A stretch of DNA of 64,000 bases from Torreya grandis (taxonomy: Eukaryota; Streptophyta; Pinopsida; Cupressales; Taxaceae). A program made the position numbers and the translations under genes. Where the stretch lies: positions 10,817,001-10,881,000 of the forward strand of contig JARHVA010000001.1 in the NCBI GenBank assembly GCA_037957365.1, read 5' to 3'. This document shows, in pieces, positions 1 through 9,897 of the stretch. Numbering within the stretch: position 1 is the first letter of the stretch; every line of letters starts with the position of its first letter. The notes below the pieces were generated by a model. It saw only the letters and a program-made list of their open reading frames with translations, made no database searches and was not told where the DNA came from.

Positions 1-274
1 TTGATGTCTGTTCTATCCGACTCTAACTTTTCCCTGTATGCTTTCTTTTGGGGTTATATGTACATATGGTAGAGGGTGTGAATCTCTACATCAATTATTT
101 TTGTAACAATGTTCACTAGCTACACATCATATTTTTGGTTAATGGCATTCATGAAGTATCATATTGTGAAAGCATATGGTATCTTCAACCATCCATACAA
201 CTCTCTAGAGGGATCCATCTGGATGTGCATGAGGGAAAAATATTACTTAACAATAAATTTTTCTTGGTCTCCAA

Positions 275-668
275 CCTATCCAAGTAAGTCCTTTAGAACA
301 TGTCACTCATTCCCAAAGGCTTCCTTCATTCCATCATACCATCCCTTCATTTTGATTTTGTGGGATGGGGTTATTGATCCATGGCAGGTGAATCCTTTGA
401 ACTAATCTATGGGGGACTTATTTTCAAGAGGGTATACCCATTTCAAATCTTTAGTGGCATTGTCAGGTACACCTATCCAAGTAAGTCCTTTAGAACATGC
501 CACTCATTCCCAAAGGCTTCCTTAATTCCATCATACCATCCCTTCATTTTGATTTTGTGGGATGGGGTTCTTGATCCATGGCAGGTGAATCCTTTGAACT
601 AATCTATGGGGGACTTATTTTCAAGAGGGTATACCCATTTCAAATCTTTAGTGGCATTGTTAGGTACA
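275..668. repeat. 197 bp tandem duplication
   Basis: Two head-to-tail copies (275-471 and 472-668) differ by only a few substitutions. Both start with cctatccaagtaagtcc, and both lie in the G2 downstream reading frame read on the minus strand. The low divergence suggests a duplication later than the general decay of the region. Confidence 0.9.
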
Positions 669-997
669 CCAATCTCATTAAACACCATCAATAATAATAA
701 CATGCCCCATGTAAACCTTTGGTTGGGTAGACAGTGGGCTTTCTTTACATCTTCTATAATTTTATCATCAAAATACCATGCCCAATTATATTTTAGTCCC
801 TTAGTGACTTGATGAGCCACATAAAGGTGGGAGATATCCAACTTTTTGCACCTATCTCCACCTCTAACCTTGCTCATTATAATGTGCATGGCCACTCTGA
901 GGGTGGGATCTTGGAGACTGGTGATATGCATGGAATGACCTTGTTTATGATATTCAAGCATCATAGTAGTCTTTTCAATCTCATCTTGGTCCTCCAA
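599..997 (-). pseudogene. Fragment of the G2 post-integrase reading frame
   Basis: A 132-residue open stretch on the minus strand begins MEDQDEIEKTTMML and contains the segments DPTLRVAMHIIMSKVRGG, KYNWAWYFDDKI and LPNQRFTWGMLLLLMVFNE. After a stop near 599 the same strand continues with readable protein (KGWYDGIKEAFGNEWHVL) inside the duplicated segment. The order of motifs (PTLR, RGG, NWA, LP, then a hydrophobic stretch and GVP) resembles the accessory ORF that follows integrase in Athila-like plant gypsy elements, but this comparison is from memory. Because G1 was inserted at 1,217/23,224, this piece is the downstream continuation of the minus-strand frame at 23,240-24,340. I do not know its function. 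A shuffled host-gene fragment is the alternative. Confidence 0.5.
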
Positions 998-1217
998 GTG
1001 CTAAGCAAGGTCTGTGTTTGAGCACTACAATCATGTGACTTTGCTTATTCATTCTGATATAATCCTCATTTTGCACCCAAAAAAATAGATATAGTCTTCA
1101 TGTACTTATAAAATCCAAAACTTCACTGCTTCATCTAGCTTTCCAAAATATGGAAGATTGAATAATTGGAAGAGTCTAGCATTATTTAGAGCATTGAAAA
1201 TTTTCAAATCATATACT
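998..1217. other. Unassigned G2 sequence left of the G1 insertion
   Basis: The stretch is AT-rich with no open frame. It ends in atact (1,213-1,217), the left target-site duplication of G1. Confidence 0.5.
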
Positions 1218-1606
1218 TGATAGGTTGTCATTATACCTTTCATTTAACCAATCAATGGATTAGTGTCATTTCCTACCAAGGCCAATGTCTAAGGCTATAT
1301 GCAATGAGATGTTGGATATTTGAGTTAACCATTCATTATATGGGGGGTGTTTACTCTATTGTTGATGTATAAATCCTAAGGGCAATAAATAAGATTCTAA
1401 TCCTATGTTGCAAAAAAGGTAAATCTCAAAAGTTTTGCTAACTGAATATCCCTTATAGCATTCTTTGTTAAAAGGATTCTTCGATTCATACCATCAACAT
1501 TTAGAACTTAAACATCTGGCATAAGACAATAAAGTGTCCTCACTTAACTTGCATGGCTGGGTAGGATAGTGTTGTATTTTAGAATGTGAGAATGTTGATT
1601 TCCTAT

Positions 1607-1797
1607 TGTTGAAAAAACCTGATATATATTATGTTATGCTAGGTTAGTAACTAGCTTAGTGATTAGTGTAATTAGCTTAGTGATTAGGTATTACAGTTTT
1701 ATAACCGTTATTTAGTTATGAACCATTTCTCTCTCTATATATATGTACCTATGTTGTTCAATAAAATTTTGAATTATTTAGTCTTTATTTTCCTTCA
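1607..1797 (+). repeat. Element A 5' LTR
   Basis: It begins TGTTGAAAAAACC and ends CCTTCA. It aligns with 3,593-3,803 and includes the shared segment gttatgaaccatttctctct. Confidence 0.88.
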
Positions 1798-1798
1798 T

Positions 1799-1810
1799 TG
1801 GTATTAGAGC
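1799..1810 (+). promoter_or_regulatory. Primer-binding site of element A
   Basis: TGGTATTAGAGC lies one base after the LTR and matches the initiator-Met tRNA site TGGTATCAGAGC at 11 of 12 positions. Confidence 0.85.
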
Positions 1811-3592
1811 CTACTCGAGATCATGGTGGGAGTGATGTAAGAAAGGATCTCATTATGGTAACGTGGCTTGGAGTGCATCACATTTCTATATTGAAGGTTT
1901 TTCAAGTTTCAACACATATATCATTGCATTAGACTGAGGAGAATCTATGACCATATATGTCAGACCAACCAAAATTAAAATCTAGACAATGTTTTAATTT
2001 TAGGCATACCTGCATATGTTATCATTGCCATTTGCATGGATCACAATTTTGTGGAAAGTCTATTTGAGATTCATGCATTCTAACTATTCGCAGTTATTTT
2101 AGTTTAAAACCTAGCATTTCCTAACATTCTGTGCATCTACCATTCTCTGAAGTATCTTTGAATTGGTGTAACAAAAGCATGGTGATGTGAAATTCAACAA
2201 AGTGCAGATTTATTGTTCTTAACCCATGTCTGTCACTAATTTTGCATTATCGCTTAGTAACCATGCTTAGATCTGTTTCTAGTCACATTGTGTTCGACCA
2301 CATCATCTTCTTTCACCATATCAAAATTTGAGATCCTTCGTCAGCATTCAACTTGCCCCAAAGCTGCGACTCTTTCAAGCATGGATTGCAACACTTTAAT
2401 GACCTTCCTTCTTTAAAACCTCAACAAGATCAAATTGGCTTTGCTCATGTTACACTAGTTAATTTAATGAGATCAAAATAGTTTGATTAGAGTTTTATAT
2501 TGAATTTCTAGTTTAGTTATGTCATTTTAAAAGCATCTATCAAAAATCACTTTATGTCATTGTTTCCCCTAGTTTATTAATACTTTTACTTTTATCTAGT
2601 CATGTCAATTATAGATTTAGTTAAGTTTTAATGAAAATTATGTATCGTCAAAAGTAAAAATAAAAGAGTCATTATGTTAATATTAGGTATTAAGATTAAA
2701 TTTTCATAAAATAGTGTTATCTTAATAATAATAAAAAAAACAGTGTCAAAATAATGTCATCCTTTGTAAAAAGTCATTTATGTATTTTTAGTGAGTCTTT
2801 ACTGTCGTCAAAAAATCTTGAAAGTGTCAAAATTATTAGTTAAATTTATTATAGTGAGTCTTTATTTGGGTCCATTATCAAAGTCAAAAATCTCTTGTAC
2901 AGATGCATTATCAGGTGAACCCAACGTCCTGAGTTGTATGTGTCAGTGGGAGAGTTTTGTCCTCAAAAACATGTGTATGAGCTTCATCAAGATATCAGCT
3001 GAATAAGCAACTTCTTTTAATGGAGTCTGAAGGATACACGGAGGCTAGAGGATAATTGGCATCCTCTCATGAGTCACCTATGATGGGGTCGCATCATTGC
3101 TATGGTGAGAAATTTTGGTGTGTTTATTTTATGTTTTACAGTGTGTTTTTCAATAAGTTACTCAACATTATTTTCTAGTTTGGTACCTCCTAAAAAAGAA
3201 TGTTTTGGAGAGAAAAATCACTAAATTATCACTTGGTTCTTAAAAAAGAGTTTGTGGTAATCTAAGGAACCACTGAAGCACAATAGAAACCTCTTGTACC
3301 CTCCAGGTTCGTGGTCAACTTATAGCAGAAAACCATATGGGTTTGTGGTAATCTAAGAAACCACCAAAGGTGTTAGTAGAGAGATGTGTTCCTGTCACTT
3401 CTAAGTTTTTGGTAATCTTGCAAAGAAAAACTAAGGTGTCACCAAGACTTTAAAGCCACAAAGATGGTATGCCACTTCAGAAAGTGAGTATGCTACATAG
3501 AGAGTGTAAATCTTTTTACAATGTTTGTAATAAAGGGGGGACCACTATCAAGAAAAAATATGTTTGTAGAAATAATGTAATAAAGGGTGGAA

Positions 3593-3803
3593 TATTGGAA
3601 AAACTTGATATATATTACACTGTTAAACATAATGATCTATTATTCTAGGTTAGTAACTAACTTAGTGACTAGCTTAATTAACTTAGTGGTTAGGTATTAC
3701 GGTTCTATAACTATTATTCAGTTATGAACCATTTCTCTCTGTATATATGTATGCCTATGTTGTTCAATGAAATATTGAAGTATTCAATATTTATTTTCCT
3801 TCA
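3593..3803 (+). repeat. Element A 3' LTR with upstream polypurine tract
   Basis: It begins tattggaaaaac (terminal TG mutated to TA) and ends ccttca. A purine run aaagggtggaa lies immediately before it. A second purine run, aaaggggggacc, lies about 55 bp further upstream within a partial duplication. Confidence 0.85.
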
Positions 3804-3984
3804 CTTATTGTCACCTAGACTATTTCCTGATAGATTATGAATATGGAGATGAGTTTTTTAGTCAACAAACTTTCTTATTAACTTTACTCTTATGATAATT
3901 GAAAGACACACTTTGCATAAAGGAAACTCACTTGCATTGAATTGAAACAATCCTCTTGGAAATTGATATACTAGAGTTTGAATA

Positions 3985-4580
3985 GCAGAGCATATCTACC
4001 TTGAAAGACATCAAGCAAGAACTCACTGAGAGCATGTGTGAGCATGATGCACGTTTCAATACACTTCTCTCTAAATTATCCTTTGAGATAAACGTCACTC
4101 AACACACCTAGTGGTTCGTAGGAGGTTTAATGCTCCCCTTCATACGTACCTTGTCAGAGAAAACTTTCACCAACTCACACAAGACCTTAGAAGTTACCCT
4201 TAGCACGAAGCTATTGGAAATATTGACACAAGGATTAGTCCCTTCATAGAGGCTCAGATCACTACAATGGCATCTCAGCTAGAAAAACTTACTGCACATA
4301 ATGCTCATAACACTAGCAATGTCTTATGGTGTGTAGACTGTGAATCTGAAGGCCACAATCGAAATAATTGCCCTTGCAAAAGTACTCAAGTCATGCTGAA
4401 GCAATCCTATGAGATTTGACAAGAAGAGCATGATGTAAGAGATTTCCCTCTACTACAATGCACCACTCAATCAAAGGTATAAAACTATTGTAAGATATGT
4501 GATGAATATGCTCACGATACCAATGATTATCATCTCATTAGTGAAATTCATGAGGTGCATGCATGTGGCATGTGTTAGAC
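3985..4580 (+). pseudogene. gag: Ty3/gypsy Gag fragment (capsid C-terminus and zinc knuckles)
   Basis: In two frames the strand reads like the C-terminal half of a plant gypsy Gag. LKDIKQELTESMCEHDARF and WFVGGLMLPFIRTL are followed, after a frameshift near 4,220, by TTMASQLEKLTAHNAHNTSN. Next comes a canonical CX2CX4HX4C zinc knuckle (CVDCESEGHNRNNC, about 4,331-4,372). A second knuckle-like CKIC..H follows, with its last Cys replaced by Tyr. Zinc knuckles bind the genomic RNA during particle assembly. Stops and the frameshift make it non-functional. It runs opposite to the surrounding G1 LTR, so it is not part of G1. Confidence 0.7.
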
Positions 4581-4908
4581 ATATGTTACAAATAACATAT
4601 AATTTATCATCCCAAAAAATAGCAGAAGTTGCCACATTACAACTAAGTTTTGATAGAACTACATAATGTTAGGGACTTGTAGGGTATGCTACACAACACT
4701 CAAGTATAGTGGGTGGGTGTCGTGAGTTTATGTGCATGGCACAAGAGGCTACAAAACTTATAATTTCAAAGACATTGTGAGTGCATGTACCTACATAATT
4801 GTACACATATTATTCACTCATTCTTTAGGAGTAATGTTCGCTATTTTATGTTTGGTTAGTTGTGGAATATTCATGAGAAGAAACTTGTAATTTTAGAGTA
4901 TTGACTTG

Positions 4909-5214
4909 TTATTGCAAATTTCCAATGGTAGTCATAATAGATAACATGCCATAAGAAAAATTTGAGGATTTTGATAGTAGTTGTAAGTTACCATTTGTAT
5001 AAAAAATAAGAATGATGTACTCTTTATTAATTTTTAAAATATGCTCCTCGTATGATTGATCAATATTTGGTAAGGGAACACCCATGTCTAAAGAATCAAA
5101 GTTACTTCCTAGAATATGATTGACCCTTCGAAAATGTGTTCTATGACCTCTTTTGGGTGGCTGCACTTCACAGAATTCCAACATAATGTGAGAAAAAATA
5201 TTTACACTACTCAA
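4909..5214 (-). pseudogene. Unrecognised open stretch in insertion F
   Basis: A 101-residue minus-strand open frame begins MSSVNIFSHIMLEFCEVQPP and contains RGHRTHFRRVNHILGSNFD. A neighbouring frame upstream (5,211-5,414) holds GGEFLEYGLILQLEKEMQK. The composition looks like real protein rather than random AT-rich translation, but I recognise no family. It could be a captured host-gene fragment or part of the polyprotein of another element. Confidence 0.3.
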
Positions 5215-5855
5215 AGAGGTAGTGCATGTTTCTGCATTTCCTTTTCTAACTGTAAAATTAGGCCATATTCAAGGAATTCTCCTCCTATCATGTTTTCTTC
5301 ATGGGATCTATAGTAAACACACTTTGTGTTAAAAGGGAAATCACACTTGCAGTAAAATGAAATATACTTGTATAAAAAGAAATACACTTTTAAACTATAA
5401 ACTAGAAATACCAATTATCTTGATCTTCAGAGAGAAGTGGGCCCTTACTCTTTCCTCTGAATAGGATCAAATTTAACTTAGCAGTGGAATAGAATATTGT
5501 ACTTGATTAATAATTAATTATCAAAAGGAACATATACAAATGCTATGAATTCTATTGCAAAATTACACTTGAATATTTCCTGATGTTCTTTACTTTCTAT
5601 TACCCTGGAATGAGAAGGAGACATGTACATAAAGCACATCTCAATGAACATTCTCAAAGTTTAAAATGTGGTGATCTAAATAGAAAAATTCTACTTATTC
5701 TATATATAATATTAAAGAATCAAATCCCACATTTATATGAGGCATTGGAATTGATTCAATTAACAACAGACTGAGTATAACTAACATATATCTGAAAAGA
5801 TTGTCTGAATTTACAAAATATAAATACATTTATATCTAGATCATTTTAGACTATT

Positions 5856-5925
5856 ACTAGGCATCTTTGGATCACAACTAGCCATCTTTGGAGCACAACT
5901 AGGCATCTTCAGAGCACGACTAGAC
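5856..5925. repeat. 21 bp minisatellite in the G1 LTR
   Basis: Three units of about 21 bp (actaggcatctttggatcaca and variants) start at 5,856, 5,877 and 5,898, with a partial fourth. The other G1 LTR has a shorter, diverged version near 22,985-23,040. Confidence 0.8.
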
Positions 5926-6183
5926 AGGTCTTTCGAGCTTCATTAGAATGTCTTTGGAGATTTTTTGGAATGTATTCAAAGCTACCTAGTAGATATTTAG
6001 ATATTTAATAGAACATCTTCATAGCTCGATGGAGCATCTTCAAAGCTACTTATGCAGTTGTTTAGAGCTCGACTAATGATATTCGTAGCTCACTATGTTC
6101 TATGTTGATTCTTCAAAACTATTGCCAAAAAGGTGCTGCCAAAACTATTGATGACTTCTCAAAATAATCTTGCCATAGACATG

Positions 6184-8232
6184 TGATGTAAGAGAATTTT
6201 AGGAATGCCAAAAACATGAACTGGGATGTGATTTAGAGCCATGCCAGTGAGAGATTTGAATTAGAAGATTTATCGCCTTTTTTTAATTTGAATTTTTGAA
6301 TTTGTAATGAAGGGATTATGAGTGTCTAAGTGGTCCAAAGGAATGTTGATGTCATGTAAATGTTAAAATAATGTTTTGATAGACTTATAAAGTCTCTTGA
6401 AAGGTTATAAAATGGTTTTTAGTTATATGTCTAGTTGAAGGTATGAGGTGGCAATCTTGTTTCACCACCCTATGTGGGTCTTATGAAAGTTTGAGGTTTC
6501 TTGATCCAAGAAATGGTTATGGAGAATTTATTTAGTTTTTATTTCAATATAGAAAAGATATACAATGTGGATAATTCTGTTGGAAGGACATTAGAATGAT
6601 AGACTATGTATGTCCTTGTTGATCTTGAACTAAAGCTTCAATTTGAATACAATAATAATGGAATTGTTGTGTCCAATGAACATGTGATGGTCTTTGCATG
6701 ACTAATCTGGTTACCCTACTTTATTATATATTACTATGTTTATGCATTATGAGAAAGCATTAGTAAATGAAAATGATTTTTTATAAGAATGTTTGTGATG
6801 CAATTAACATCTCGGAAGTGAAAGCATAAATTCTTTGTTGTTTCAAGTCTTTTCTAGATTGAATTTCATATGGAGTCCAAGTGCTTGAAGGACAAGACAA
6901 ACAAGAAACCCTGTTCATTGTGTGAGGAAAATTGCATGCAAACTATGTTTATGAGAAAATAAGACTATATAGACACCATTATGATTATATGACATGTTTT
7001 TGAACATACCTAATGCATCTTATGAAACTATAAGATGTTTTTATTCCATATCTTATTCACTAAGTTAGCAAACCCTATTGCAAACTGAAAACAAGTTTAC
7101 TGTATTCTTGTAATCACTGTGAAAGTTGGTGTTGTGAAAGTCTAGAAGGATAATTTGAGATATTTAAGGTGTGATAAGGCATGGTAATGTTGAGTAGACC
7201 CTATTGAGGTCACTTGCATGCTCAAACTCAAAACATAAGCCATTCATATGTAAGATAAACCCTGTTAAGTAACCTACAGGTAGACTGAGAGTTATTTTGG
7301 ACTATGAAATCCATGAAAAGAGATTATTTAAGAGGAAACAAGTAGATTTGAACATTTATAAAGGTATAGGTATGTGGAACAGACCTTATAAAGGTCTTTA
7401 GAATGATTTAAAGTCATCAAGAGTTCTTTTAAAACATTATATGTCCTCTTGAGTTATAAATAGAATCTAGAAACCCTAGGTAAGGCAGTGAGCTATAAAA
7501 ACCTATTCTAAGAAAGACAATTGGTGAAAAGGGCTGAAATTTGGTTCATAGGTAGGTTTTTGTCTTATTTATAATATTTTAAAGTTTTTTTTGTGGCTCC
7601 ATGATATTTCGTATGGTTTTGATGGCACTGCGTATATATAGGGACTGAATTGACCTAAGGAGACCTATTTCATAATCAAAGAATCCTAGAAAAGTGGTTT
7701 AGACAATGAGAATATGGATGTAACTTGGGGATAATAAATTTAATGGAAAATGGTATCTAAATTTGTGAAAATTACCTTGGTTGGTATCCGAACATCTTTA
7801 TACAAGGAGAAAGTCAACAGAAAAAGGGCTACAAGGACCAAGAAAGAATTGGTAGATTTATGTAAAGGAGGAAGGTGAAACTAGAAAGGAGAGGATAGAG
7901 TTGATGAGTGAGTAAAGAGAGTTAAATTAATCCATATAAACATGATTAACATAGAGTAAACTAGAACATTGACCAATGAAACTAAATTTCTTGCATGATG
8001 ACAGATTAGGTGAACTCTTAGAAAGAAGAGCATATATAGATAAGGTAGATTGGTTTGGTATAGTTTGAAATAAGGAATTATGATATTTTAAGTTTTTTTA
8101 ATATTTAACTAAGCATGTGTTTATGATTTGATCAATTTAAGCAAGGTAGGCCTAGTGTGGTCAAGAAGGACTTGCAAGTTTGTAAGCAAGAATGTAGAAG
8201 AATTGCAGGCTAGTGAGATAAGTTGTACATCA
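6184..8232 (+). repeat. Element B 5' LTR
   Basis: It begins TGATGTAAGAGAATTTTAGG and ends gtacatca. It aligns over its full length with 9,898-12,005; for instance, caaactgaaaacaa and acatgtttt occur at equal offsets in both. Confidence 0.88.
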
Positions 8233-8234
8233 TT

Positions 8235-8246
8235 TGGTATCAAAGC
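8235..8246 (+). promoter_or_regulatory. Primer-binding site of element B
   Basis: TGGTATCAAAGC lies two bases after the LTR end and matches the initiator-Met tRNA site at 11 of 12 positions. Confidence 0.85.
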
Positions 8247-8648
8247 CAGATAGATGCTCTAGGAATAACCATAAATAGGATGTTAAAGGTATACATTTTG
8301 TGATTAATGTATTTTTAATGATTGATCAATATATTGTAGGTAAGAAGCAAGGAAGGAAGAAAGTTACATGGAGTCTTGTTGCAAGACAAAGATGAGAGAA
8401 CATATTGAGAAGGTATGAGGTATGGTTTATGATTGATTTAGTAGTTTGAATGAATTAATGATGTAAAATAGAGAATTAAGTGGTGGTATCTCTACAAAAA
8501 AGTGAGTTATTAACAAGCTCAAAAGAGATAGAGACTAGCTCATAAAGAGAGGTTGAGAGAGTGGACAGTCCTAGTGCAAAGGACAAGAGTTGGAAGGCCC
8601 AAATGTGGTATGAAAGAGAAAGAAATGTTCTAGGTGTAAACCAAAGAA

Positions 8649-9894
8649 GTGTTCCAATTGAGGCCAAATATGAGAGAGAGCATGTACCCAAGTGAGGTAC
8701 TTAAGAGGAAGATGAAAGGAGAAGTAGAGAGAAAAGTGAGAGACAAGGTTGAATTTAAAAGCCACAAAGAGAGGATGATGGAAAAGGAGATAAAGGAGAT
8801 GAAAGAGGCATTATCCAAAATGGAAAAAGAGTTGATAAGGATGTGGAGTGTATATAGATTGTAGTGTGGAATCAGTATTAGGAAAATAGTTAAGTGCACC
8901 TTCATAAAAAGGTTTCAAGAGAGAGAGAGAACCGACATATGATAGAACATTTGGAAAGGTAGATGAAAGAGATGGCAACACAACTTGATGAGAAATAGGA
9001 GAGAGAGGCAATAAAACATCAAAATATTTATTCTAACAATATTGTGTCATGGTTGAATGTAGGTAAAGATAGAAAAAGTGAAGAGTATGATTAGCATGAA
9101 GAAGATGATGGGACAATAGTCCATAAAGAAGAAAAAGATGATGCATGAAAAGGTATAGGTACAACTGAAGGTGAAGCATTTTGTCACCTTGAAGATGGTA
9201 AATTCCTTGGTGGAGAAGAGTGGAAAGATGGAAAGCAAACAAAAAATAATGAGGAAGACAAATACATGATAGGTAATGAAATACATGTGGTTTTTGATGA
9301 ATATTTTGAAGAGGATGATGATGCATTGTAAAAAGACACTATAGTATTGTTTTAGGAGTTTATTGTATTAGCTATGAATCAAAAATCACATGGAGTGCTT
9401 GAGGAAAGTAGTTAATAGGTAAGAGAAGATGAGATTGAATTCCTAGTCCGTGAAGAGAAGATGCAAGGCAAAGAGATGACTGATTTGATAGTCAAGAGAG
9501 AAGTAACTACACTAGAGGACAATAAGGTAGAAAGTGATGAAGATAAACTTATGAACAAGCAAGAGACCTTGGAATGGTCCAAAAAGGAAAAGAGCATGAT
9601 ATAGAATAGGTATGAATATTAAAAGGTAACAATAGCAATGTTGGAAAAGGAAATTGATAGAGAATGACAATCTGTGATCAATGCCATGAATATTGAAGGC
9701 AAGCATGAGAGAAATCAAAGGAAAAAAATGATTGTAGGTACAAGCAACAATATGAGCAGCAATATAAGCAAAAAAAAAAAGGACCACATGGAATAAGAAA
9801 CAAAAGCATAGGTGTGGCAACAAGGACACACACATTTGAATGAACACTTGAATGAAGACGAAGATAGAATTCAAGTTATTTTCTCCCCTTAGGA
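8649..9894 (+). pseudogene. Lys/Glu-rich Gag-like frame of element B
   Basis: The first part (8,649-8,864) reads a charged, probably helical or coiled-coil protein with KMKGEVERKVRDKVEF and KEIKEMKEALSKMEKE. From about 9,046 to 9,894 one plus-strand frame continues with only stop-codon damage. It is very acidic, for example VFDEYFEEDDDAL and REEKMQGKEMTDLIVK. No zinc knuckle, protease or polymerase motif is visible. Position between primer site and 3' LTR makes a Gag-derived role likely, but the family is not recognised. Several long minus-strand open frames here (8,476-9,931) are Leu/Phe/Ser-rich mirror images of the purine-rich coding strand. Confidence 0.5.
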
Positions 9895-9897
9895 TTA

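Larger units (their letters stand above)
1607..3803 (+). mobile_element. Element A: small non-autonomous LTR retrotransposon (copia-like)
   Basis: This 2.2 kb insertion sits in the G1 3' LTR, whose uninterrupted counterpart is near 22,165-22,175. It has 191 and 211 bp LTRs and a 5 bp TSD with one mismatch (cctat at 1,602-1,606, cttat at 3,804-3,808). A primer-binding site follows the 5' LTR directly. The 1.8 kb interior has no coding frame of any length and contains short duplicated pieces, such as gtttgtggtaatctaag near 3,250 and 3,343. Its size and lack of coding capacity make it TRIM/LARD-like. The initiator-Met primer site suggests a copia origin, but a deleted gypsy element cannot be excluded. 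Confidence 0.88.
3951..5314. mobile_element. F: foreign insertion with gypsy gag remnant
   Basis: Homology to the intact G1 LTR stops at 3,950 and resumes near 5,315. The 1.36 kb between replaces only about 45 bp. Its left half carries a plus-strand gag remnant and its right half a minus-strand open stretch. I see no LTRs, terminal inverted repeats or target duplication, so the mechanism (truncated element, or a gene-conversion or repair patch) is open. Confidence 0.65.

Noticed and set aside
109..602. Plus-strand open frames in the duplicated segment
   Set aside because: They repeat because the DNA repeats. The minus strand gives the more protein-like reading and fits the G2 orientation.
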